Positions 23,683-34,300 of a stretch of DNA of 56,434 bases are shown in pieces. Source of the stretch: Candidatus Poribacteria bacterium (lineage in GTDB: Bacteria > Poribacteria > WGA-4E > GCA-2687025). A program made the position numbers and the translations under genes. The DNA lies in assembly GCA_018644665.1 (NCBI GenBank), contig JABGQA010000080.1, positions 1 to 56,434 on the forward strand. The letters are read 5' to 3'. Within the stretch, counting starts at the first letter, position 1; every line of letters begins with the position of its first letter. The notes beneath the pieces are model-generated. The model worked only from the letters and a program-made list of their open reading frames with translations, made no database searches and was not told the origin of the DNA.

Positions 23683-25896
23683 GTGCATCTAGAGCCCTGG
23701 GTCATCCTCACGATACTGTTCTCGCCCTTGGTGGCGTTCCTCGTGCAGATCCGGCACGGGAAGCGCCTCTTCATGCGCGAGGGCCGCGAGAATACCGTTC
23801 TCGGCGCGCTGATCCCGATCCTCGGCATCCTGATCCCACTAGTTCTCGTACTTATCTACATCGCGCCGCACCTCTTCACGAAGACGGCCACCGTGTGGCT
23901 CCCCGCCAGCGGCGATGGCGCGCTCTGGATCGACATGGGCTCCCGCGCGATCCGCATCGGGTTGGCGGTCGACAACACGTCCAAGGTGCTCCTGTTCATG
24001 GTGACGCTCGTCTGCACCATGATTCACCTGTTCGCAGCCGAGTACATGAAGCTTCGTGACGGGGTCCCTGAACCGCGTTACACGCGTTTCTTTGCGTACC
24101 TCTCGCTGTTCACGTTCTCTATGATCTTGCTGGCGCTGTCGGACAATCTGCTGACGCTATTCGTAGGATGGGAACTGATGGGACTGTGTTCCTATCTGCT
24201 CATCGGGTTCTACTACGAGAAGAAGTCGGCGCAGGAAGCCAGTCTCAAGGCGTTCATGACGACGCGCATCGGCGACGTCCTGCTGTTCCTCGGCTTGGCG
24301 ATCCTGTGGACGGCTGTGGGTAGCCTACGATTCGCGGATCTGCATGCAGTCCTAGCCGCCGGGAAGCTCAACGGGACGTTGCTCACGGCCGCCGGGCTGC
24401 TGTGCCTCTTCGGGGCCATCGGCAAGTCGGCGCAGTTCCCGCTACACACATGGCTGCCCGACGCCATGGAAGGCCCAACGCCGGTAAGCGCCCTGATCCA
24501 CGCCGCGACAATGGTTGCCGCCGGGGTGTACCTCGCCGCGCGCCTGCTACAGATCGGCGTGCTGGACGCGGACGCGCAGCTGTTCATCGCCTACATCGGC
24601 GGCTTCACAGCCGTGTTCGCAGCGAGCATCGCGTTCGTGCAGAACGACATCAAACGCGTGCTTGCGTACTCGACGATCAGCCAACTCGGCTACATGATGC
24701 TCGCCGTAGGGGTCGGCAACTACACGGCGGCTATCTTCCACCTTCTGACGCACGCGTTCTTCAAGGCGTGCATGTTCCTCGGTTCGGGAAGCGTCATCCA
24801 CTCGATGCACGACGCCCTCCACCACGTCCACTCGCACGCGGACGCGCAGGACATGCGCAACATGGGCGGGCTACGCCGGAAGATGCCGCTCACGTTCCTG
24901 ACATTCTTCGTCTCGACGTTGGCGATATCGGGCGTGCCCCTCACCGCAGGATTCCTGAGCAAGGACGCGGTGCTCGCGGGCTCCCTCGAGTTCGCGATGA
25001 TCCACGGCCACGTCGCGCTGCCCGTGATGGGCTTCCTGGCGGCGCTGATGACCGCGTTCTACATGTTCCGGCTGGTGTTCATGACGTTCTTTGGGAGGTT
25101 CGGCGAGCGCGCCGACGCCCACGACCGCGACTTGGTGTCGCAGTCGGAGTCGTACGTCCACGAGTCGCCGTTGATGATGACGGTACCCTTGCTGGTGCTG
25201 GCTGCGGGCGCGACGTTCGCGCTCTGGTCGCCGACCAACCCCATGGCGGAGGGATGGATCGGTGACGTGGTCGAGCAGCGCGCCGAGTGGATGGGTGGCG
25301 ACACCCACGCCGGCTTACCTGATGATGGCGCGATGGTGCTCGTCGCGGACCCGGTCGATGCGCACGGGGCCGACACGCACGCGGCGGACGCGGGTGGCCA
25401 CAGCGCAGACCATGGCGTGGCGCACACCGCGCACGTTGTGACAGTCGCCCTGTCCCTGGCCGTAGCCGGATTCGGGATTCTGTTCGCCTTCCTCTTCTAT
25501 GGAGTGCGGGTCCTGTCTGCGCGGGCGATCTCCGGCTCGGCGCTTGCGGCGGCGATTGAGAGGAAGTACGGGTTCGACGAGTTCTACAACTGGGCGTTCA
25601 TCCGCAACACACTCCGGGTGTGTGACTTCTCCGGCGCCGTGGACCTGAAGGTAGTTGACGGCATCGTCAACGGTGTGGGCTCCGTGTTCGTGGGCGCACG
25701 GTATTCGTTCACGTGGCTCAATGGCGCGGTGGATCGGTACGTCGTGGATGGAGCTGTGGACGGCGTTGGCTCCGTATTGCGCTGGATCGGCGCGGCATTC
25801 CGCCGAGGGCAGTCCGGCCTGATCCAAAACTACCTGTTGGTGATCTTCACGGGGCTGATCGCTCTCATCTTCATCGTAACCGCGAGCATGCGGTAG
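23683..25896 (+). CDS. nuoL: NADH-quinone oxidoreductase subunit L
   Basis: A 737-aa antiporter-like proton-pump subunit. It shows the Mrp-type core: FVGWELMGLCSYLLIGFYYE, LHTWLPDAMEGPTPVSALIHAATMV (residue run described in part), KRVLAYSTISQLGYM and THAFFKACMFLG, with the key Glu and Lys present. The C-terminal third includes a His-rich loop (about residues 560-586, six His) before a hydrophobic helix, then a duplicated VVDGxVxGVGSV segment, and a final membrane helix. The start is GTG at 23683 with AAGGGG inside the nuoK end. Confidence 0.95.
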   Translation: MHLEPWVILTILFSPLVAFLVQIRHGKRLFMREGRENTVLGALIPILGILIPLVLVLIYIAPHLFTKTATVWLPASGDGALWIDMGSRAIRIGLAVDNTSKVLLFMVTLVCTMIHLFAAEYMKLRDGVPEPRYTRFFAYLSLFTFSMILLALSDNLLTLFVGWELMGLCSYLLIGFYYEKKSAQEASLKAFMTTRIGDVLLFLGLAILWTAVGSLRFADLHAVLAAGKLNGTLLTAAGLLCLFGAIGKSAQFPLHTWLPDAMEGPTPVSALIHAATMVAAGVYLAARLLQIGVLDADAQLFIAYIGGFTAVFAASIAFVQNDIKRVLAYSTISQLGYMMLAVGVGNYTAAIFHLLTHAFFKACMFLGSGSVIHSMHDALHHVHSHADAQDMRNMGGLRRKMPLTFLTFFVSTLAISGVPLTAGFLSKDAVLAGSLEFAMIHGHVALPVMGFLAALMTAFYMFRLVFMTFFGRFGERADAHDRDLVSQSESYVHESPLMMTVPLLVLAAGATFALWSPTNPMAEGWIGDVVEQRAEWMGGDTHAGLPDDGAMVLVADPVDAHGADTHAADAGGHSADHGVAHTAHVVTVALSLAVAGFGILFAFLFYGVRVLSARAISGSALAAAIERKYGFDEFYNWAFIRNTLRVCDFSGAVDLKVVDGIVNGVGSVFVGARYSFTWLNGAVDRYVVDGAVDGVGSVLRWIGAAFRRGQSGLIQNYLLVIFTGLIALIFIVTASMR

Positions 25897-25910
25897 GAGG
25901 ATCGGATCGC

Positions 25911-27467
25911 ATGGACCTGCTGACGCTACTGTGGCTCGTGCCGATCATAGGCATGGGGCTCGTTCTGCTCGCGCCGCGTATGCTCGGGCGCGTCGTCAGC
26001 CTCGTCGCTACGCTTGCCACGCTCGTGGTTTCCGTGCTCGTGTGGCAGCAGTTCAGCACGACCGACGGCGGAACGCAGCTCGTCACGCGGGTAGGCTGGA
26101 TAGACCAGTTCAACATCCAATACCACGTAGCCGTCGACGGCCTCAGCATGGCCCTAGTGCTTCTGACCGGCGTCATCGCCGTGATCGGCGTGATCGCATC
26201 GTGGAACATCGGCGCGGAGACGCATCGCGAGGGTACTGAGAAGGCGTACTTTGCGATGTACCTGCTGCTCGTGGCAGGCATGTACGGCTTCTTTGTCGCG
26301 CAGGATCTCATCCTGTTCTACGTGTTCTTCGAGCTGACGCTCCTGCCGATGTACTTCCTCATCGGCGTTTGGGGGGGCCCTCGACGCGAGTACGCGGCTA
26401 TCAAGTTCTTCCTGTACACGCTCTTCGGCAGCGTGTTCATGCTGGTGGCCATTCTGGCGCTCTACTTCCAGAGCGGCCCCGACGGCGCGCGTACGTTCTC
26501 GATCCCGGACCTAGCGCAGCTGGGGATGCCGGTTGGCGTCGTGAACTGGCTCTGGATCGGGTTCTACCTTGGGTTCGCCATCAAGGTCCCGATCTTCCCA
26601 TTCCACACGTGGCTCCCGGACGCCCACGTTGAGGCGCCGACGCCCATCAGCGTCATCCTGGCTGGCGTGTTGCTCAAGATGGGGACCTACGGCCTGGTGC
26701 GCATGAACGTGCAGGTGCTCGGAGGCGCGTCGGAGAAGCTCTGGACGTTCCTTGCCGTGGTCGCAGTAGTGAACATCGTGTACGGGTCGTTCTGCGCGAT
26801 GGCGCAGAAGGATCTCAAGAAGCTCGTGGCGTATTCGAGCGTCGGCCACATGGGATTCGTGCTCCTTGGGATCGCGGCGCGCACGCCTGAAGGTCTGAAC
26901 GGCGCGGTCTTCCAGATGGTCAGCCATGGTCTCCTGAGCGGGATGCTCTTCCTGATCGTGGGTGTGATCTACAACCGCGCACACCACCGCTACATCGTGT
27001 ATCCCGACGACCCCGACCTCCTGCGGCTCTACCACATCGACGTCTCGAAGGCCGGGAAGCTCGGCTTCGGTGGCCTTGCCACCACGATGCCGGTGTACAC
27101 GGGCATCATGACGGTGGCGTTCTTCGGGTCGCTGGGCCTTCCCGGCATGAGCGGGTTCATCGGTGAGGCGCTGGCGCTCATGGGAGCGTGGCGGGTGTAT
27201 CCGGTTCTGACGATCATCTCCGCGATCGGTATTCTGCTCGGGGCGGCGTACTTCCTCTGGACGATCCAGCGCATGTTCCTCGGCAACGAGAACCCCGAGT
27301 GGGAGGGCCTGCCCGATATCAACGGCCGCGAACTCCTCGCTCTCGTGCCGCTCGGCGTCCTAGTGGTAGTCCTGGGTGTGCTGCCGTGGATCGCGACGAA
27401 CCTCTCGGCGGCGACAGTCGATGGCCTCCAGGTGGTCGAGACCATGAAGTCCCTCGCGAAGCTCTGA
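25911..27467 (+). CDS. nuoM: NADH-quinone oxidoreductase subunit M
   Basis: A 518-aa antiporter-like subunit. Signatures: FYVFFELTLLPMYFLIGVWGG (with the pump Glu), FPFHTWLPDAHVEAPTPISV, KMGTYGLVRMN, KKLVAYSSVGHMGFVLLG and SHGLLSGMLFLIVGV. The ATG at 25911 follows TAGGAGG, which includes the nuoL stop; a longer open frame upstream lies in nuoL and is rejected. Typical length. Confidence 0.97.
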   Translation: MDLLTLLWLVPIIGMGLVLLAPRMLGRVVSLVATLATLVVSVLVWQQFSTTDGGTQLVTRVGWIDQFNIQYHVAVDGLSMALVLLTGVIAVIGVIASWNIGAETHREGTEKAYFAMYLLLVAGMYGFFVAQDLILFYVFFELTLLPMYFLIGVWGGPRREYAAIKFFLYTLFGSVFMLVAILALYFQSGPDGARTFSIPDLAQLGMPVGVVNWLWIGFYLGFAIKVPIFPFHTWLPDAHVEAPTPISVILAGVLLKMGTYGLVRMNVQVLGGASEKLWTFLAVVAVVNIVYGSFCAMAQKDLKKLVAYSSVGHMGFVLLGIAARTPEGLNGAVFQMVSHGLLSGMLFLIVGVIYNRAHHRYIVYPDDPDLLRLYHIDVSKAGKLGFGGLATTMPVYTGIMTVAFFGSLGLPGMSGFIGEALALMGAWRVYPVLTIISAIGILLGAAYFLWTIQRMFLGNENPEWEGLPDINGRELLALVPLGVLVVVLGVLPWIATNLSAATVDGLQVVETMKSLAKL

Positions 27468-27483
27468 TTGGCCAATCCGTTCC

Positions 27484-29007
27484 ATGAACATGCTCGGTAA
27501 CCTCGACAGCCTCCCGTATTACGTCGGCGACACGCTACTTCTGGGGCTTGCGCTGCTCGTGGTCGTCATCGACCTCGTCGGGCGCGGCCGCGCACACGGC
27601 GTGACCGGCGTCGCGTCGCTGCTGAGCATCGGGGCCGTGTTGGTCGTCGTCGGGATGGGCCCTGCGGTCAGCGATCGCCTGTTCTACGGGATGGTGCGGG
27701 CGGACGCGCTCGCCCGCGCGTTCAAGCTGCTGATCGGCGCGTGCGCTCTGCTGACGCTGCTGGTTTCCTTGCGGACGGCGGAAGTATCGACGCGCCTGCG
27801 CGGCGAGTTCTTCGCGCTGATTCTCTTCGCGACTTACGGCATGTTCCTGATGGTGTCGGCGTCGAACCTGCTGACGGCGTACCTCGGCATCGAGATGGCG
27901 AGCATCAGCTCGTACATTCTTGCGGGGTTCCTCGCGCGGCGCACGCGGTCAAGCGAAGCGGCGTTCAAATACGTGATTTACGGCTCGGTAGCGTCAGGCG
28001 TTATGCTCTTCGGCATCTCGCTCGTGTTCGGCATGGCGGGCACTGTCGACATCGCCGTGATGGGCGACCGTCTCGCGACGGCGCCTCCGATCGGCGTCGC
28101 GTTGGCGCTGGTCCTGATATTCGCCGGCCTCGGCTATAAGATCGCGTCGGTGCCGTTCCACATGTGGTCGCCCGACGTGTACGAGGGCTCGCCTCTTCCC
28201 GTGACGGCGTTCCTGAGCGTCGCGTCGAAAGCCGCGGGATTTGGTCTCGTCCTGCGCTTCTTCCGCGACGGCATGGGCTCACCGGCGATGCTGGCGACCG
28301 TGGACTGGCCGCTGTTGCTTGCGCTGGTTAGCGCCGTCACGATGACGGTCGGCAACCTGGCGGCGTTCGGCCAGACGAACGTGAAACGTCTGCTCGCGTA
28401 TTCCAGCATCGCTCACGGTGGCTATCTGCTGATGGGCGTCGTCGCCATGGGCGGCGCGCAGCGGGCCGAGTCTCAGGCGGCCGTGCTGTTCTACTTCGTC
28501 GCGTACCTGTTCATGAACCTGGGCGCGTTCTACGTCGTTCTACACCTCGCATCGCCCGACCGGCTCGGGTCCGAGGAGATAAGCGCGTACCGCGGGCTTG
28601 TTCGCCGCTCGCCGCTGGCCGCGATTCTGCTGAGTGTGTTCCTGTTCTCGCTGATCGGTCTCCCTCCGTTCGCTGGGTTCTGGGGCAAGCTGTACCTCTT
28701 CAAGTCCGTCATCGACGGGAGCTTGACGACGGGAGGCATCAACGGCCACAGCTTCGTATGGCTCGTGCTGCTGGGTCTGCTCAACAGCGCGATATCGCTT
28801 TACTACTACTTCAGCGTGGTCAAGGCCATGCTCCTCGACGACGGTGACGAGACCGCACGTGTCGCCGTGAATCCTCTCTACGCAGCGCTTCTCATCCTCC
28901 TCATGCTGCCTACGCTCCTGCTCGGATTCCTCACCGATGTCGGCGCCGTCGAAGACCAACTGACCGACCCGCCCGCATCCTCGGTGGCCCAGACGACCGC
29001 TCCGTAA
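27484..29007 (+). CDS. nuoN: NADH-quinone oxidoreductase subunit N
   Basis: A 507-aa third antiporter-like subunit. Shows YLGIEMASISSYILAGF, FKYVIYGSVASGVMLFG, VPFHMWSPDVYEGSPLPVTAFLS (in part), KRLLAYSSIAHGGYLLMG and GLPPFAGFWGKLYLFKS. Last gene of the nuo run. The SD is weak. The next gene starts 86 bases on and is unrelated (outer-membrane barrel fusion). Confidence 0.96.
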   Translation: MNMLGNLDSLPYYVGDTLLLGLALLVVVIDLVGRGRAHGVTGVASLLSIGAVLVVVGMGPAVSDRLFYGMVRADALARAFKLLIGACALLTLLVSLRTAEVSTRLRGEFFALILFATYGMFLMVSASNLLTAYLGIEMASISSYILAGFLARRTRSSEAAFKYVIYGSVASGVMLFGISLVFGMAGTVDIAVMGDRLATAPPIGVALALVLIFAGLGYKIASVPFHMWSPDVYEGSPLPVTAFLSVASKAAGFGLVLRFFRDGMGSPAMLATVDWPLLLALVSAVTMTVGNLAAFGQTNVKRLLAYSSIAHGGYLLMGVVAMGGAQRAESQAAVLFYFVAYLFMNLGAFYVVLHLASPDRLGSEEISAYRGLVRRSPLAAILLSVFLFSLIGLPPFAGFWGKLYLFKSVIDGSLTTGGINGHSFVWLVLLGLLNSAISLYYYFSVVKAMLLDDGDETARVAVNPLYAALLILLMLPTLLLGFLTDVGAVEDQLTDPPASSVAQTTAP

Positions 29008-29093
29008 CCCCGCCGCCGTCCCACGCGTTCCCCGTATAGCCGTCATTGCAGGAATCGTCGGACGCGACGTCCGACTCGTGGGGACCTCGCGCC

Positions 29094-31310
29094 ATGCGTA
29101 GTCGCGCGCTCGGAGCCGCGCTTGCGGCGCTCGTACTGTACGCCATCGCCTCCCAAGCCGCTGAGATCCCGAAACGCACGTACGTCCCGCGCCTGTACCG
29201 GTCCGCCGTCGAGCGGGAAGCCCTTGTCGGCCACGGCGCCCGGCTTCTCGGCATGGGATCCGCCGGTGTGGCGCTAGCGGCGTCCGCGGACGCTGTCGCG
29301 TGGAATCCGGCGGCACTCGACCGGAGCGGGGCGCCGACGGTCCAGGTGCTCGATTCGGCAGCGACTGGCACGAGTCGGTCTCGGCTGAGCGCGATGTCCG
29401 GCGCTGCTCCGCTGACGTCGCTCGGCGTCGACGGTCCTGGTGGTATCGGCGCTGCGGCGTGGTTCGACGGGTGGGGAAAAGACACCGACAAGCAGCGGTC
29501 ATTCCTCGCTGGCTACGGCGCTTCGGTCGGGCCCCTGTCAGCGGGCGTGGCGCTCCGTCACGAGCGACACTACTTCGGCGCGGACGTGTTGTCGGCATGG
29601 TCGGCCGACCTCGGGCTGATGGCGGGCGGCGTTGCCGGAGGAGGCGCGTCGTGGGGCGCCGGCCTGTCGGCCTCGCGGCTCGGCGAGGCGTTGAGGGACC
29701 AACGGGGCCTGCGGGCGCCGAGAGGCTTCAGTCCCGCGAGGGTCGGCGCAGGCGGATGGTACGCCCTCGCGACTGGGCCACTCCTCGTCACAGAGCTGTC
29801 GTATGTGGGCGACGCGTTCCGCGCTGGCCGTGATCGCGTCCGGTGGCGGATCGGCGCCGAGCAACTCCTGCTCGGTGACCGCGTGGGCCTCCGGGCCGGC
29901 TACACCTCCATCGCGAACTACGATCGCATCTCACACGGCCTCACGTCCGTCGGTGCGTCCGTCAACGTCGACGGCGGCTCTCTCGACTATGCCTTCGTCA
30001 CGGGGTCGGACGGCCTCGGCGAGGAGGTTGCGTCGCGCCACTACCTGAGTTTCCGTGCCGAATGGGCCGGCCGACCCACCGTCCCGGACCAGGCGCCGTG
30101 GGGAGGCGAGTTGCACCTGCCGGGATCGGCGACCCCGGCAGCCGTGTCGGTCAGGAGCGACGCCTTCTCGCCCAACGGCGACGGCGTGCGCGACGTGTTC
30201 GCTTTGGACGCTGGGTTGTCTGACCCGGACGCGCGCCTCGTGATCCTTTCCTCTGACGGAGCGACGGTGGCGACGACTCCGGTCAGCGAACGCATGGTTG
30301 CCTCATGGGACGGGCTTGCCAGCGATGGATCGGCCGCCCCCGACGGGCCGTACCGCTGGGATCTCGTTTCGCGAGACCGCGTCATCCGCTCCGGCGTAGT
30401 CCTGCGGGACGCGACGCCGCCGTCTTTGTCGCTGTCGGCCACGGTCGTGGCGGTCTTGCCGGGTGACGCCAACCCGTACGGAGCCGTGAGGATCGGAGTG
30501 GACGAGGACGGGGCGATCGAGGCATGGTCGCTCGTCGTGTCGACGGGTGGAGACGCACTGCACGAGTCCACGGGCGCCGGGCGGCCGCCGGCCGAACTGA
30601 CCGTGGCTGACATCGACGGCCTCAGCCCCGGCCGGGCATACGACGTCACTCTGAGGGTAACTGACGAGGCCGGCAACGAGAGCGCGGCGTCCACTGGCTT
30701 CGCGCCAATTGGCCTGAGCCGCCACGACGCCGGGCCGGGGGACGGAGACGTGTGGGTCGACATGCCATCGACGTACTTCGATGCGGGCGGGTCGGATCTG
30801 TCCCGTGACGGCCGTGCTCTCGCGGAGGCCATCGGCCTGGATGGCGCACTCTACGTTGCGGTGGCGGAAGCGTCGGACGCGCTCGCGGCCGAACGGTCGG
30901 AGCGCATGGCCGAGGCCCTCGTTGAGGCCGGGATGCCGGCGGGTGGCGTCGGCGTCGGCCCGCCTGCGGACTGGGCGCCGGGGACGGCTCCCGGCGTACG
31001 CCTCGTCCTTTCGCGCCGCCGGCCTCCGGCCGCGGATAGGCCCCCGCAGCCGGGCATGCCAGGCGTGAACCAAGGTTACCGCGTGCTCGTTGGCTCGTTC
31101 CGCCAACGAGCAAACGCCGAGGAAGCCGCGTCGACGTTCACGGCGGCGGGGTTCAGTCCGTCGGTGCGGGAGGTGGTTCTCGCGTCCGGTCGATGGTACC
31201 GCGTCACGCTGGGTTCCTTCGACGGGAGAGGCGAGGCAGAGGAGCTACGCGCGGGCGTCCGAGATCACGTAGCGGACGAGCCGGTCATTCTGCCGCCTGC
31301 TGGTCCCTGA
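29094..31310 (+). CDS. PorV-like barrel with Ig-like and SPOR domains
   Basis: A 738-aa exported protein. Signal peptide at 1-24. Residues 35 to about 330 resemble a PorV/UPF0164 outer-membrane barrel (GARLLGMGSAGVALA, AVAWNPAAL). About 345-440 form an Ig/FlgD-like module with FSPNGDGVRDVF, as in gliding-motility-associated and T9SS-linked proteins. About 445-540 is a second beta domain; 545-650 resembles a worn OmpA-like domain. The C-terminus (about 660-735) is a SPOR domain (YRVLVGSFRQRANAEEAA, WYRVTLGSF), which in known members binds denuded peptidoglycan glycan strands. The ATG at 29094 with GGGGA is preferred over a TTG 48 bases upstream. Its end overlaps the convergent gene by 26 bases. 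Confidence 0.82.
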   Translation: MRSRALGAALAALVLYAIASQAAEIPKRTYVPRLYRSAVEREALVGHGARLLGMGSAGVALAASADAVAWNPAALDRSGAPTVQVLDSAATGTSRSRLSAMSGAAPLTSLGVDGPGGIGAAAWFDGWGKDTDKQRSFLAGYGASVGPLSAGVALRHERHYFGADVLSAWSADLGLMAGGVAGGGASWGAGLSASRLGEALRDQRGLRAPRGFSPARVGAGGWYALATGPLLVTELSYVGDAFRAGRDRVRWRIGAEQLLLGDRVGLRAGYTSIANYDRISHGLTSVGASVNVDGGSLDYAFVTGSDGLGEEVASRHYLSFRAEWAGRPTVPDQAPWGGELHLPGSATPAAVSVRSDAFSPNGDGVRDVFALDAGLSDPDARLVILSSDGATVATTPVSERMVASWDGLASDGSAAPDGPYRWDLVSRDRVIRSGVVLRDATPPSLSLSATVVAVLPGDANPYGAVRIGVDEDGAIEAWSLVVSTGGDALHESTGAGRPPAELTVADIDGLSPGRAYDVTLRVTDEAGNESAASTGFAPIGLSRHDAGPGDGDVWVDMPSTYFDAGGSDLSRDGRALAEAIGLDGALYVAVAEASDALAAERSERMAEALVEAGMPAGGVGVGPPADWAPGTAPGVRLVLSRRRPPAADRPPQPGMPGVNQGYRVLVGSFRQRANAEEAASTFTAAGFSPSVREVVLASGRWYRVTLGSFDGRGEAEELRAGVRDHVADEPVILPPAGP

Positions 31311-34300
31311 GTCGCTGCACTTCGAGCAGGGCGGCCCTGGCCTCACCGAACGTCGGGTCGACCTTCAGCGCCGCGCCGAACGCCTCGCCGGCCTCGGCGT
31401 ATCGCTCCTGCCGAACCCGCGCGAGCCCCACTTCGTACCATGCCACCCGGGCGACGTACGGCTCCGGGTTGAGCGACAGAGCGCGGTCGTAGTGCTCGAC
31501 CGCCTCAGCAAGGTTGCCTTCTGACATGTAGAGGGCCCCAAGCGTGCTGTAACCCAACGCGTTCGACGGGTCGATGCGTAGAACTTCACGCGCCGCGTCC
31601 ATGGCCTCGGGGATGCGACCCGCTTGCTGGTAGATAGCGGCCAGCGAGCCCTGGATGATGACCTGGTCGGGCGCGAGTTCACCGGCCGTGGTGAATGAGG
31701 CGATAGCCGCGTCAGCGTCCCCGTTCCGCAGGTGCGTCTCGCCGAGCACGACGTGCAGCTCCACCATCTCGGGTTCCACACCGAGGCCGCGCTCGAATTG
31801 GTGGATCGCCTCCTCGAGTCGGTTGGCGTTCCGATAGACGAGGCCCAGGTTCATGAGCGCGTCCGTGTCGTTCGGGTTGGAGCGCAGACGCTCCTTCAGC
31901 TCACGTTCGGTGGCAAGGATGCCGGCGTCCACCTCGGAGATCATCAGGTCATCGGTCTGCTGGATGTGGTACCGGATCGTCGGATCGTCTGGGTTGATCT
32001 GCCCCGCCCGTCGGTACAACGACACGGCCTCGCCGTAGCCGCCCGCAGCGAGAAGCGCCTGCCCCTCGATGAGCTTCTCGGTAGCGTCGAAGTACCTGGC
32101 CAACGTCGACTGCACGTAGTCACGCTCCGTGCTCCCGGCAAAGCTGTGCAACAGCGGGAATACGGACTCGCGGTAGGGGGCCATGGCCTGGATGTTCTCC
32201 ACCTGTGTGGTCATCATCCCGCCGAGGTTCGCGCCGAAGAACTCCAGCACGGGGCGGTCGTCGGTGTGCAGGGGCCCGTCCCCGACGAAGCGCTCCACGG
32301 CCTGCGGCCCCATGAAGTACGAGTCCAGCAGCGACCACGCGTCGAGGTCGTCCTTGCCCAGATCGGCATCGACAGATGGGGCCTGAGCCCGGGCGATCCA
32401 GTCGCGGAAGTCGATAGTCTGCGGCTTCGCCGTGCCGGCTAGTATCAGGAAGTCCGGCGTGTATTTGTACCAGACGGTCGTGTTCGGGAAGACCGCGAGG
32501 AACGTGCGGAGGATCGTCTTGAACTCCGCCAACGGCACCCGGTGGAGAGGCACCCACTGGCTCATCACGCCATCGTCGGTGAGCACATCGCGGCACATCT
32601 CGTAGAAATCGCGGCTGTATATGCTCGAGCTTCCGCTGCTCACGAGCGGGTGGATGATCCCGGTCGAGATCATGTCGTACCGGTTGCGGGTGGTGAGGAT
32701 GAAGTTCCGCCCGTCGTTGATGTGCAGGCGGAAAAGCGGGGAATCGAGGATGCCGTTGTTGGGCTCGGAGAAGTAGCGACGCGCAGCGCGAGGCACACCG
32801 GGGGATATCTCTGCAGCGTCGATGTGGACTCCGTGCTGCGCGATGGAGTTCGATGTGCGCCCCATCCCGAACCCGACCACCAACGCGCGTTTCGGGTCGG
32901 CGTGTAGGAGTAGAGGCACGTGGGCAATCACGCGGTGCGAGGGGGCGTCCCAGCGACTCTCGTTGGCCGCCTCGTTCGTGTCGACGTACAGGCGCTTCTC
33001 GCCCTCGGGGTCGCGGATCACCGTGACGCTGGCGTCCGCGTTCTCCTCGTAGGAGAGCACCTCGGCCTCCAGCCCAGCGCGCGTGTACTGCTCCTGGTAG
33101 ATGGCGCTCTTGACGAAGAACTGCGTGCGGGGGACAAGCGCGAACGCGAAGACCACGGTCGCGCCGCCAACCGCCAAGGGCAACCACGCCTCCCATGGGC
33201 GCGCATCTGACTGCGCGTTAAGCACGGCGACGCCCGCCAGGACGTTCACGGCGGCGACGGCTAGGATGCCGTTGCGGATGCCCAACGACGGCGCGATGAG
33301 GAAACCCGCCGCCAGGGACCCGGCAATCGCTCCGATGGTGTTCAGCGCGTATACGCCGCCCAGCGTGGACGCGACACGTCCAGTGCGTCCAGCGGTGATT
33401 CGCGCGGTCAGCGGGAAACTCGCGCCCATGAGGAACGTGGGCAGCAGCATGAACAGCGCGCACACAAGGAACACCGTCACGCGTCCGCCGACGCCGATCG
33501 CTCGTACGACCGTGTACACCTCGCTGAACAGCGGCAGGAGCACGGCCGCCGAGATACCGATGCTGACCTGCGCGGCGCCGAGGAGCGCTGCGGGACGTTT
33601 CACACGCTCGACCCACCGCGAAGCGGCCGCGCTGCCGGCTGCTATGCCGGTGAGGAATGCCGCGAGCATCGTCGCGAAAGCGTAGGTCGTGCTGCCGAGG
33701 AAGAAGACGAGGATGCGCGTCCACAGCACCTCATACGCCAGCGCGCAGAAGCCGGACACCGCGAACGCGCCCATCGCTGCACGCGCGAGGCGCGAGGAGT
33801 GCCCGGGCTGATCGGTCGCGGCGGCCTCGGGGTCGGCGCCCTCGTCGACGGGGTCGGAACCGAGCCGCCACGCGATCCCCGCGATCACGAAGTTGGCAAG
33901 CCCAGTGACGACGAGTGTGGTCGTCACGCCGAGGGTCCTGATAAGCACGAATGCCGCGAGCAGTGTCCCCGCCACGGCCCCGGCCGTGTTCGCGGCGTAG
34001 AATATGCCCGTCTGCCGACCGACAGACGACGAGGAACGCGCGGCGTGCCGCACGAGCGCGGGGAGCGTCGCCCCCATCATCGTCGACGGGACGAGGAGGA
34101 CGGAGAAGGCGAGCGCGAATCGCAGGATGCTGAGGAAGGCGTTCGGATCGCGGCCCGTTGCGAAGAGTAAGTAGACCCAGAGGACGGCCTGCACCAACAA
34201 TGGGAAGGCCAGGGCGTACGCCCCGATCCCGGCCTCCAGCACGGCGTACAGCCGCAAGGGTCGCGCCATGGCGTCCGCGCGCGGCGGCAGCAGATAGGCC

